64,000 bases of DNA, from the NCBI GenBank assembly GCA_030407315.1, contig JALQPE010002763.1, positions 78,060-142,059 on the forward strand. The letters run 5' to 3'. Numbering within the stretch: position 1 is the stretch's first letter; each line of letters starts with the position of its first letter. Below are positions 39,352-51,400 of the stretch, one piece after another. Made by a program: the position numbers and the translations under genes. This DNA comes from Asparagopsis taxiformis (taxonomy: Eukaryota; Rhodophyta; Florideophyceae; Bonnemaisoniales; Bonnemaisoniaceae). The notes under the pieces were generated by a model. The model searched no databases, was not told the origin of the DNA, and saw nothing but the letters and a program-made list of their open reading frames with translations.

Positions 39352-42300
39352 GGTAAAGACTACCTAGTTTTCGTCTGGTCCTACCTGCGCAAATGTGTGG
39401 ATAAGGCGCTAGGCTTGTTGGTTTCGCGCCTTGTCAAGGTCGGGAAGCAGTCAGGGTGTAAGTCCGCTTCAGCAAAGTTTCATAGATCATAATAACATGG
39501 GAGTGCATATGGCGGCAGTTCGTTGAATAAGGGACCAAAGTTATCGCCTATCCCGCGTCGTTCCTGATATCTTCTCTCCATAGATGCAAGGAATTGATAG
39601 CAATTCATTGCTGGGTTCGAAATTTCTACAATGTAGACACCGAGTCAAAGCTGATGGTGTCGGAGAAGGAGCTGACGGTGTCGCCGACAGGAGGAATCAC
39701 TTAATTCAGGGTAGAAAAGTTAAGGATGAACATATGTCTATTCAAAGCGCCATTCAAGAAAGGGTATAGCAGTTTGACACCACGGCGAAGTGACTGCAAA
39801 AGTGGGATGAAGCTGTTCCGACAGGATGACTCAGCATCGAGTAGGAGTAGACGTCAAGTTGAGCGAGGAAGGGCGCGTCAAGAAGCGGTCAGAAGAGCAA
39901 GTGAGAGAGATGATTGGCCTTGTCGACGGCCTACCAGTTATGTACATATATGAATACGTCAGCTTCGACGATGACATTTAATTTTGAAATTGGAAGAATT
40001 TGTGGATGCGATGCGCCATACGTCCACAGGGATACAGGGCCCTGGCCTTCACACCTGGGGAGAGAAAATGCGCTGTGCTGGTCATGTAAGGGATTTGAAT
40101 TACATCGTCGACGGTCATGATGACCGCGGCAGAAAGTTGCGTCATGGGTTGCGAATGTGCAACAAGAACAAGTGCATCAATAATTCAATTCTTCAGTTTG
40201 GTGTATTCTACGCCTGAATGCTTTGCAAGTGAGTGTCGGACTCGGAGAGTGCACATTTTAGTGCAGTATTGATCACAGATTACCTTTCATTCTTGTTTGT
40301 TCTTCGTTGAAGAAGAAAAGCAAGGAGGGTACTTGTAGCAATTTGGTGGCAGTTTTAGTGGTAAACTGGGATGGCATTATTAATAGTGTGCTCGAGGCTA
40401 ATATACAGATTAAATTACGGTTTCTCTCGTTAAACAACTGGGGTTTTGCAATACTAGAGGTAGCTCAATTATCCAAGTCATTATTAATTGTACGTCGGAT
40501 CGAGCAAATCCCAGAACCAAGGCGGCACTTCAATTGCTCACATGCACGTCTGCAGCCGACGGTTGCAGTCGGTACAAGTACAATGCGGGGCCACAAGTAG
40601 AGCGCAATCAGCAAATGATTCGAAATTAACGTCATCACACGCAATGTAGCTTGCAAGCTTGTCGAGATGTATTTATTGCGATAGCGGGTCCAGAGTGCAC
40701 AGAAGATGAGCAAAGGCAACACACGCAAATGTAGAGCATCGCAAATCAGGCGCGATGTAATCTTTGGCGACTCGAGAGCAGCACGTTTGTGACTGAATGG
40801 ATGCACATGGGCGCGTCGAGCTAATCAGTTGCTGACTCGGGAGTCAAACTACGTCATTCAACCAAGCGGATGGGATGCCATTCGATAACTCGGGAGCGGA
40901 TTTACGCGGTGAAAGGGAAAGCAGTCTGGCACTAGCAGGGAGAGCATGATGAGACGAGTCAGATGAGGTGAGATGTATTTGCTGCAATGACACAGCGCTG
41001 CACAATGTTTTTCAAATCTATAATAATTTTGAAAACGCAAATGAAGAGTTAATTTGTTAATTGCTACACATGGGAAGCAATGCATCTACTCATTATTTGT
41101 CAGTCATCTCTTGCGCAATACCTTGTCACGAGTCTTTCAACGACTTGCTGCATCCAACTTGACCTGGTCGATGCAACGTCTGATCTACAATGGCGCGGCG
41201 CAGCGCAGCGCAGCACCGATCAATCAGCATTGCTGCCCGTTAAACACGTGCACATCGGTGAGGAGCACCGCTCTGCTTCAACTTTGTGCCTTCCGCTAGT
41301 GCAGCGCAATGATAACGCCATCATGCTGACCAGTTGACCGCGTTGGTCAGCTTATCCGCGGACGGACATCGCTTCCGCGCACGCACGTGTCCCACCCAGC
41401 CCGTCATTCTAGCTCGTGCTCGTTGCCGCCGTCGAAACTTTCCAACCAAACATCGCGTGCAAAGGCTGCACGCCGCCAACGCCTGCCGTGTCTTGACGTG
41501 GCACCCATTTCGCCGTCGTTCGACTCGTATCCATTGCAGCTCATTGGCTTGAGTCCGCAATACGTGTACCAATGTAGTGCCGCGTATAATTCTGTTCGTC
41601 GCAGCGAGTGTATGCTCCGTGCTCAGCGGCTCCCGTCTCCTCGTGCGTTGCGTCTGCGTGCGCATTGTGTACCAATGTGCAAACAAAGTTAGCACTATCC
41701 CATTGTCGCTCAATAGTATTTCAGCATCAATGAGCTCCTGACCGCCCGATTTCGAAAAATCTCTACCAATTGGGCATGTGGCGTGCCGCTGTCACGTCAG
41801 ATTTGCTGGATTGCTAAGACACGTGGTTTGCGCTGTTCGCTCAGCACTCATGTTTCTTGCCGCGTAGAAACTACGCCTTGATCAACCCAACCCATATTCT
41901 TCCGCCTTGTCGAGTAGTATGACATGTAAACAAATGCATCTCCCCAGTCCATGTGTCGCCCGCTCTTTATTAGTGAACATCACTTGCAGCTAATTCCTCA
42001 GTTTTGACACAAACCACTTTGTAACTTTCCTATGCCGTCGGTGACCACACACGTATCTACTCACCATCGCAGTACCAACTATCTCTAGAAGTGTTTCGTG
42101 CTACCGCCAGTCGTATTGACCTAAGTCACCATTGCATCAGATACTGCGACTGTTCCAGTTTAATGAAACTTCACTTGCGTCTTTCCACCTTGGTATCGTT
42201 GTGCTACACGTGCTCTTTCGGGCCTCAATGGTAGAATTCCATTGCAACAATATGCTTACTCAAACAAAACAGTGTTTTCAACGTCACTTTTCTTCAAGAA

Positions 42301-43212
42301 ATGACCAACTTTCAAACTTGCTCATAGTCTTCGTCATTCTCAGTTTATGCCTACACATTTTCCCTCTGGCAGAGATAAGACTACAAATTGGCGTATGCCA
42401 AACCTCACTCACATCTTGCCACGTTGTTTATCCATTCCCGATTCCGTCCATCATACTTATACATCGAGACTAGTATCGCTCTAGTTAACCTATTACAGTA
42501 TATGCTGAATACAACAATACATCGACTGACATTCAAGACTAGGCCTATGACCGACGAACCACCCATTCCCCCTTATCACCACTACACGCGTCTGCGGAAT
42601 ACAACAAGCGAACGGCCGAAATATGGCGTACTTTAAAAGTCCAGTACCATTGGAGAAGCGAACAATTCTACAATTTCATAACCATCCAAACTGCTTCACC
42701 ACTCCCATTTCTATTCTGCCGTCCGCACGTAGACAGCTGTTTGCAGCCACAGTGAACACGTATTGCTCTCATTTGCTATATTCCGTTGTTAACTTTGTGA
42801 CAAGAATAGACCCAATGGTTAAACAACATGAATGACGTTTGTCTCGAGCCATAATCCACCCCGATTTCCTCTCTACGTGGGGAGAAAGAGGGGTAAAATA
42901 CAGGCATAGATGGTTTGATCACTTAGTGGTATGAAATTCTTGCCATTCATTCTGCAAGGAAAGCGTACCCCGTTTTGTAACTTGATATGCAAACGCTTTC
43001 AGTTGCCCTTGGTTTGATTGCGATACTTTGTCAAACATCATCGCAGATGTGCTTGTTTCAATGCGTAAAGCTCAAATGAGAGCGCCCGACTGCATCTCAT
43101 AGTACTCGCCATATGTCGGCAAGTGTAAGTTTTTGATAACGTACCATTTTCTCTGCTACGTGTTTATGTTTAACGGAAGCCTCTACAAGGGAAAGAACGC
43201 CGGATGTCTGGG
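39352..43212. other. Intergenic, no supported gene
   Basis: Nearly 4 kb with only short frames. The longest (41321-41713, minus) lacks family features and codon pattern. A short GCAGC microsatellite-like patch lies near 41205. Nothing else recognised. Confidence 0.5.
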
Positions 43213-43220
43213 TATATAAG
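43213..43220 (+). promoter_or_regulatory. TATA box of secreted paralogue 3
   Basis: TATATAAG, 113 bases before the ATG at 43326; the downstream leader is rich in CACTCA/ACACAC repeats. Confidence 0.6.
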
Positions 43221-43325
43221 TCCTCTCATGCTCTGCCTGTTAGCTCTTATCCATTCACTCAACAAACGAACACTCACTCAACACACAGATCCTTCCCATC
43301 TTTCACACACTACACAACCATCAGA

Positions 43326-44207
43326 ATGAAATCGATCTGCATCGTCGCCATTTTCCTGATTTTCTCGACCATTGTGTCAGCCAAGCCGTTCGATTCGGCG
43401 AGATGTCTCGCTCTTGGTCGAGGGTGTGGACGAAACCTTGCAGAAAAGAGCGGAGTCTGTGCAGCAGGAAGACCTCGCCAGGACCAGTCTGACAGATGTC
43501 ACAGTCAAGCATGTGCGTACTGCCGTGAGAATAGGAATGATAGGAACAAATTCCCATGTTCAGAATCTAGGCGTTTCAGATGCTCTGGAATGCAGCCACC
43601 TGCTCCGGCACCTGCACCGGCACCAAGCATGCAGAACAATGGAAGATGTACATTCATTGGAACCAACAAGATTGTCATCAACCTCGGAAGTGTTCCTCGC
43701 GGTCGTGGCTGGACTCCTGTCAGGAACAGTGGAATGAGTGGTATTGGTTTTGACGTAAATCGTCGATCGAGAAGTATTGTTCCTGCCGGAACTCAGGGTG
43801 TGATGTGCTTCAATCTGAGGCTACAGAAGGGAGGTCAGTACTACACAACTGCTATCACGGCAGCACCACACAGTACCGAGCACAACGATGTATGGATTCG
43901 TGCAGAAGATACAGGTTTCAGACTGTTGAGGCGTGGGCAATTCCGAAGCGGCGGAAAGAAATGGCTGAAGGGCTTCCAGAACCGTGGACGCAATCTCATT
44001 GCCGACCAGCTGAAGACTATTGATCACAACGGGCATTATCTGGTGACTGACGTAAGAGGTGGTCAACAATTCCGGATTTGTCTCTCTGGAAGAAGCTCGC
44101 GATTCCAGATGTTCAAGGTGGTACTCGTCGAATGCTTCGGGAACAGGTGTGCGCCAGGGGACGTCAGAGGTCAGATGCAGAACCTGTCGCCATCGAGATG
44201 TGTCTGA
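43326..44207 (+). CDS. Secreted 8-cysteine plus carbohydrate-binding-like protein, paralogue 3
   Basis: 293 residues from an ATG with a signal peptide (MKSICIVAIFLIFSTIVSA). The 8-cysteine domain matches paralogue 2 closely (CLALGRGCGR, CRENRNDRNKFPC; last spacing x7 instead of x8). A short PAPAPAP linker follows, then the same strand-rich domain (GGQYYTTAITAAPHSTEHND, CLSGRSSRFQMFKVVLV). Opposite orientation to paralogues 1 and 2. An AATAAA at 44388-44393 is a possible polyadenylation site. Function inferred as extracellular binding. Confidence 0.88.
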   Translation: MKSICIVAIFLIFSTIVSAKPFDSARCLALGRGCGRNLAEKSGVCAAGRPRQDQSDRCHSQACAYCRENRNDRNKFPCSESRRFRCSGMQPPAPAPAPAPSMQNNGRCTFIGTNKIVINLGSVPRGRGWTPVRNSGMSGIGFDVNRRSRSIVPAGTQGVMCFNLRLQKGGQYYTTAITAAPHSTEHNDVWIRAEDTGFRLLRRGQFRSGGKKWLKGFQNRGRNLIADQLKTIDHNGHYLVTDVRGGQQFRICLSGRSSRFQMFKVVLVECFGNRCAPGDVRGQMQNLSPSRCV

Positions 44208-45402
44208 GCGTACTAGGGTAGTGTGAATGCTTTGGTCATTGGACCAACGATGATCTGTTCTTATGATGAGGTTGCGCTGTACCATTCAGGTTTCCAATCA
44301 TTACATGCTTTGTAGATAGCTACTGCGGAGTTCCACAAGAAGGTTGTGTGCCATGATAGCGCCATTGGCAACCATGTAGCGAAATGAAATAAAATGTATA
44401 GGAGGACTTTATGTGTTGCATGAAATTGCGAAGGATTGAAGTATAACAAGTATAAGAATGAGCACCATCCCCATGAGGTACGGAAATGGTTGTCTAGCTG
44501 GAGGATCGGAAGGTTGTTGATGGACGAAAACGTGTAATAATTTATGGTTGTGGCGATGCTCTAATGTATGTTGTGCTCAATCACGTGTTTACCTATAATG
44601 CGGCAGGAAATAATGCTTTCCGACACAAGGCGCGACACAGCGTCGTCATGTTGTTGCATATTACGCAATGCTCGACAACTGTAAAGAGGGCAAAAGACAC
44701 GTTGGGGAGAAGAAATTCAGTGTAGGAGAAAAGGCGCCACGTCGATTGATTCTACCCAAGTATTGCGTGTGTAACAAGAATGCTCTCGATTTCAACGATG
44801 TTGACGTGTGGACGCGAGGCGTTTAAAATTTGGAAAAGATCAGGAGGGAAACTGCGTGTCTCTGGGGCAGACGGTTCGTCTGTTACTTTAAACACCTCAT
44901 GACTCGTAAAGTATGACGTTAGCCGAGCGAGCGAAGTTTGTAACTGTTATCTGTGTACTCAACGTGGATCGCTGAAACAAGATGATGTCTCATGAACAGT
45001 GAAACTAATTTTAGGCCTATCATTTGGATCTGGATCCTTGAAATCCTGATTTGCTTGCCATAAATTTGCAAGTAACTACGTTCCACTTGGACGTGAACAA
45101 AATTATCGAGCTCAAACGCGTGGTCTGTTAGCTTCGTGCTGTTACAGCAGCCCGGCATGGGTTGCTCAAGTCGTGAGCAAGACGCCATCAACATGACAAA
45201 TGACTTTGTAACCGACTGCATCCATGGCCCAACCCGTGCCCATTGTTCCTGCACAACTGCTTCGACCCTCAGCAATCGATCCGACGATGCACTCCCAGAA
45301 ACTGCAGCCAAAAGTCCGCCAGATCACTGAGTATGCGCTCGCATCTACACACTCTCGCCCACTAAGTTTGCCCAACAAGCCATTGACTTGAATTTTGAAA
45401 CA
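44208..45402. other. Intergenic, no gene seen
   Basis: Apart from AATAAA at 44388-44393 I see nothing I can name. No clear TATA box precedes the gene at 45403. Confidence 0.5.
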
Positions 45403-45822
45403 ATGGTTCCCCGCTTCTCGATCCTCGCCCTGTTGCTCGTCCTCCTCTGCGCGACGGCGATCAATGCGCAGCCGTGTGGGCGCCGAATCTGCCGCACAAG
45501 CAGGCGCGATATCTCCCGTCTGCGTCGTGAATGTAACTCCATGCGCAGACTGTGCCGGGTGCGTCCTTGCGAACGACGTGGAAGCGCCGGTTTTATCTGC
45601 AACCTAAGGCCGGATGTCACGCCCCCGCCGCCTGGTTCGACACCGCGTGCTTGTCCGGATCGATGCTTCGGCGGACGCATGGAGCGTTCCATGGAAAGAG
45701 CCAGGGCTTCGTGTATGGGCTTATCCAATATTTGCCGCGTGAGACGATGCATGAGATCGCCCAATGCTTCTGGGAGACCTCGTTCCGGCTTTTCATGCTC
45801 TCCGAGACGCAACAGATCGTAA
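45403..45822 (+). CDS. Secreted protein with two 6-cysteine modules
   Basis: Start placed at ATG 45403 (MVPRFSILALLLVLLCATAINAQ), which begins a signal peptide; the frame is open five codons further only from a TTG. About 139 residues. Two modules share the C-x3-C-x(n)-C-x6-C-x4-C-x(n)-C pattern of the genes at 31947 and 54414, joined by a PPPPGSTP linker. The first module starts CGRRIC instead of CPxxC, so its first spacing still keeps three residues between cysteines only if the second Cys is counted at C-x4; this is a slight departure. Very arginine-rich, which could mean binding of acidic (sulphated) polysaccharides, an inference. Confidence 0.82.
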   Translation: MVPRFSILALLLVLLCATAINAQPCGRRICRTSRRDISRLRRECNSMRRLCRVRPCERRGSAGFICNLRPDVTPPPPGSTPRACPDRCFGGRMERSMERARASCMGLSNICRVRRCMRSPNASGRPRSGFSCSPRRNRS

Positions 45823-48474
45823 CGGCGATCAATCGCTTTTGGGATCATCCAGTGTACTCGGTGTTTGTGCTAGCTATGTTGCTGTAGATGTTGAACTTTT
45901 AATAATGTCGTGTCTACAATGTAAACATACTTGTCATGTCGCCCTTCATTGACAAGATCTAAATTCATGCTTGGCGTTGGTGCGCGTGTAGTGAGAACAA
46001 TCTAAGCCTTGTTATCCGATTATTGACTTCGATGTTCGGAAAAGTCAAATGCTTGGTCACTAAAAATCGATGTGTGACAGGGTTACCTTGCTCGGCCTTT
46101 GCTTCAAGAACTCCGTGTAGATATGGCCCAGAATTCGTCTGCGATAAGCTTAAGTCACGCTCGGCGGCAGTAGTGAAATGAGATGAATATGCCTTTTTGC
46201 ACGCACAGCATCTTGACAATGAATTCATACCTACATCTCATCATCGCAACTGACCCCATTGTCGTTCAAAGACTACACAGATGTTCGATCCTCGTTCACA
46301 TGAACTCTTCGACTCACGTTATTTCGATCATAAATTTGTCATATTCAAGTATCCCTGGAACACAATAGAACCAACAATGCCATAGCGAACACGGCCATTG
46401 AGAAATCACAGGCACATGGGCGCTTTGCATACCGAGCGCCTAGCACTCAATCTATTTTAGACTTGCAGAGCAACTTTTCGTCTCCAAGCATCTTGGGATG
46501 GTAGGCGACTCTCCGTTTGTCGCAGATTCTGTATAGCGGTATGTGTCTTCCAATGTGCGCAATCTTACTTGAAACGTACTATGAAAAGCGATATTCACAC
46601 CAGTTGCTAAAATTAGTCTGCTATGTGACAATGGTTTTGCTGTAGTCCAAAATGCGCACACAGAAAAAACCTAGACTCCACGGGTGCGCTGGGCGGGTGT
46701 AGGATTTGCGAAGATCTCTCCGCACACAAGAAGAACGCAGTGGATGACAAAAGAGGAAAACAATTAAGACTATATGGCCGACGTACCATCGATGGTACCG
46801 TTGCATCTCGAAAATGTACAAATCATGCAGCAGCTAGCAAACATTGGATGTGAGACGACTCCATTGAACTCTAACGGCGTACATCTCTACGAGACAATGA
46901 AAACAGCCTTCTCATTTTCATCACGAACAACTTTTGAGGATGATCCATGCGAAACTTAATTAGGTCTTGGGGATGGCACACCGGCATGATGGAGAATTTC
47001 ACTGAGGAAAAATGTTCCCAGTCCTCAACCGTTGAGGACTTGAAATTTATTTCCACAGTCAAAGCACCCCATACTTTGGAAATCATGGCTAGTACTTGAA
47101 ATGAGATCTGGTGGTCTGAGCAAGTTATTATCGTTCAAACTTTTAACGATACATCGGCGTGTAAATTTCCAATAGCGTGGCGCTTTCCGTATCCATTTCG
47201 TTATATTTCCTCCACTACCTCCTCTCTTTCCAAACACAGTTGTGACTGTACACCATTCTCCGCTCGAGATGCCCGTCGCAGATCCTTTTCAATCATCTAC
47301 TGGTTGCGACACAGATGTCGCTTTCATAAGAAATCTGGCGACGAAATCCAGAAAGGGATCATAGAATGGCGATTATTGATTCCAGTTTGTGCAAGTTTTT
47401 GTCTTGTGATATTTGCATAACAAGCTGGATTAGAAACACAGCTTCGAGGCATTCGTATTGCAGCAACGTATTCTGGATGTGTAATCACGAGTCACGTAAT
47501 AATTGTGTGCCACGGATTGTTATATTGCGAATGGAAGCAATAATCAGGCTTGTGATATTCGTCCAGAAACACTGTGTACTGCTATTGCAGAAGGGATTAA
47601 TATGGCTTAGCATAGTTTGTGAGGATAACAGACTTCAGCACAACGGAGAACTCGATATCGCATTTTGTCATATTTTACAGGGGTGAAGAGTTGGGGTTGG
47701 ACGCAGTGCATGATTCGATGTTGACTGTCAACGGGAAAAGAGAGAATGTGTTCTGCAAGATGCAGTCGAAAGAAGCTGTTGAAAATAATGTCCGTTACAA
47801 CGTGTTCTTCTTGGTTCCTGGAGAAACGGGTGGCGAGGAAGCGTAAGATCTTGGCAAAAATACAATTGCTGGTGCAAGTTGAACATGTTGCTCAACCTGT
47901 TGGGGGAATCAATTGACATGCGGACAGCACGCAACCTTCGAGGGGTAATTTTGGAGCAATCATTCGAGTCGACAGTAATCCCCTCATCCCATGGATCGTT
48001 GCACAATGCCTCTACCTCTTTGCAAGTTAGCTCCGTCAAAGCACATAAGCCATGCTTTTATCGATTCGAAAGGTGATCATGAAATACATTGGAATTGTTG
48101 CAGGCGCGTTGCAAGTTGCGAAGAGAACGTTTTGAGATATGGCCGTACTGAGCATGACAATTTGTAGTCCGGCGACGGTCCGACTATTCCTCGCAGCTTC
48201 ATCGCATCGCCGTTCAACGCGTGTGACGCGGATGTTAACTCGACATACAGAGTGAAAGTATTTTCAGCCGCAATAGCTTTGGCTTCGACAACAACAGCGA
48301 GAGTTTGTTCGCTGATGCGCGAGATGGGCAAGAAACCCTGTTTTTCGAATAAAATATTAGCCGTTTGCAAATCCCATTACGCACTTGAAATTGCAATACG
48401 CGAAGCAAAAGTTCGTCCTCAAAAGATGGATCAAGTACCGCTTTCGATTTCAGCCCTTCTTCAATCCTGCAACA
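45823..48474. other. Intergenic, no supported gene
   Basis: 2.6 kb upstream of the NB-ARC gene. Only short frames; no repeat, RNA gene or clear TATA box recognised. Confidence 0.5.
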
Positions 48475-51400
48475 ATGGCTCAAAACTCTCCAGCAATAAT
48501 CCGTAAGCCGCCAATATTCGTCGTACCAACAACCGCAGCTGCCGTTCTCAACTTCTCTCAAAAGTCCGACACGCCCGAAAGCACAGCAAAGCACCATCTC
48601 CTCTCCTCATCCCCACGTTCAAATGCCATTGCACTCGTCGGAATGGGGGGCTCAGGAAAGACTACAACACTCATATCCCTTGCACGACTCCCTGAAATCC
48701 ACCAAAAGTTCCCTGATGCTATCTATTTCATTCAACTCGGACAGCATGCCTCCATCGCATCATTTCTCGATCAGCTACATGATCTCGTCCAACGTACAGT
48801 TCCCGTTTGGCTGCACAGATTTCAGCAACTTGCTGCAAAGCATTCGTTACATGTCCAACTCGTGAATGAACTTGTGGATCATCTGCAGCAAATGCGTTTC
48901 TTGCTTATATTTGACGATGTATGGGAGATTACCGAAGATGTTTTTCTTCTTGTAACAGAGATATGCGCCCGTGTTCGACAAATGAATTCAACCTCTTTCA
49001 AAGTTCTCACATCGACGCGAGCATGGAACATTGGTCGTAGACCAATACATGATAAAGCCATAGATGTGAATCCACAACAAGGCATAAATGATATGGCGCG
49101 TCGCATTTTATTTCACTATGCAGATATGGGTGTTCAATCATCGCATGCCCATACACACATCACCAAGCAGGCCATTGATGACATCATCCAAAAATGCGCC
49201 GGACTTCCGTTGGCGCTCAGCGTGGCTGGAAAGAGCGTACTACGTATTATGGAGCGACAACGATCCGGGTTTCGCGACAATGCCTGGGTGCAGTATCGTG
49301 ACAGTTTGAAGCGAAATATGTCACAACTTGTTGAGGCCCCTTCATGGCGACATGATGGCTTGTTTGTATCTTTAAGATCCAGTTTGCAGATTCTGCACAG
49401 TAAATGGCTTGTTACTGGCATCGATGTATATGCCGTATTGCGATCATTTAGTGTGCTACGAAAGCAGATGTGGATGCCGCTGTACGTACTTCAGCGAATG
49501 TGGCAAGTGCAGCTTGGGGACGCAGAACAAGTGTTGGAGGTACTGTCGGAAAATAATATTTGCTCCTTAGTGATGGACGAGGGTAGTGCTGTGGTTGGTG
49601 TGAGAGTACATGATTTGGTGCATGAATTTTGCAAGCGTATGGCAGAGAAAGAAGAGGGTGAAGCCTATTGGCATAGAAAGCTTGTGAATGGTTATTGCGC
49701 TTGTAGGGAATTGTCTCTTTGTAGTGATGGAGGTGTTTCAGAACGACCCTGGTGGAAAATCAGCAATGTAGATGGAGGAGGTAAGTACATGGAAGATAAC
49801 ATAATTCGTCACTTACTCCATGGCGGCCGACCAAACGATGCGTTGCGACTATTGACGGACTATCGCTGGGTGCAATATGTGAATAATGATGAACAACGCA
49901 TGGCATTTCAGAAGGTGATATCTGATTTGCAGATGTTGAAAGAATACATGAAGACAAATATAGGAGGCGGGCTAGGACAGCAAACCACTCGAGACTTGGA
50001 CGTGTTGATAGAGACAATGCAACAAGGTATGGTGCCGTATTGCATGGATAACCGTGAGCAATGTACTTTCCAGCTCTACGGTCGCTTGACATCGTTGAAA
50101 CGTCGATCCGAATTGTTGCAGAGGGTTTTGTGGAGCATAGAACGGTATGCGAAACGTCCATGGGTGCGCGCAAAGGCTGGGGTGCTCAGTAGTGTGGAGG
50201 GAAATCTGAAGCGCGTATTGCCGACAGGGCGCAGTATATCCGTTATGAATCTTGAAGAAGACCGATTAGCGGTTGGCAACTATAGTGGCGAGGTGAAAAT
50301 AGTGAATCGTGAAGACGGGTCACAACTTGACAAGTTTGTGGGACAGGATGAAACTGTTGGCGTATGTGTCGATCAAAAGTCTAACGTTGTGTATTCATGT
50401 TGTCATGTTGGCGTGATATCAGCTTGGAAAAAAGGCGATGTTCTGTGGACTGTTCAGGTATGCAATGACGAGCAGGAAGGGACTTCACCACAGGTGAATT
50501 TGGATGAGGAACGCGAATATTTGGTTAGCATGGAGCTGCTGCAAACTCGAGGAGTTCTTGTTTGCGGCTCTAGCAATGGATTGTTGAGGATATTCGACAA
50601 AGACAAGTGCAGGTTATTGAAATCGTTCAAGGCCCACAATAGTGTGATTTCTTCACTGACAGCTGCAATTTCTGGGAAGATTTTTGTTTCCGCTTCGTGG
50701 GATCAAACCGTCCGTGTATGGGATGGCAATTCGTTTGAACAAATCGGAGACCCCCTGAAAGGACACACTTCCGATGTCGCATGTGTTGCGTTAACGCGTG
50801 ACGAGTCGATGCTAGCATCCGGATCATTCGACAAATGTATCTGTCTATGGGATGTCGACAAGCGTGACCTGCTGTGCGAACCACTGACTGCGCAGAGAGA
50901 ACGAGTCCTCTCTGTTGTATTCAACAGCGACGGTACTTTGCTATACTCCGCCGGGTATCGAAAGATATGTGTTTGGGATGTACATTGTCCTCACAATGGT
51001 GTTTCGCTCATGCATACGTTTGTCGACAAACGAATGAACTGGGTTACTTCGCTCTGCATCAGCGCTGATGATTGTGAACTATTCGCCAATTCAAAAAACA
51101 GTGAAGACGTTTTTGTGTGGAGAGCGCAAATAAAGGAGCAGGAAGCGGAACAAGTTGGAGAACGGCAGTATCTACGCAATGTCGAGAAATTTGGCATATC
51201 TGATGACGGTGAAACGATTGTGATATTGAACAAGAACTCAGAATGGGCCGAACTCCGAAGTGTCTCAGATGTATCGAATGGCATTGATCAAGTAATTACA
51301 AGGCTGCACGTTCCTGCTCAAGACAACCCCATCCGTCGAATCGCTGTGTCTAATAACCAAAGACTTATCGCGTATACGTATTGGAATGATCCTCAGTGCG

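Noticed and set aside
41321..41713. 130-residue minus-strand frame
   Set aside because: No signal peptide, domain or coding pattern; likely random.
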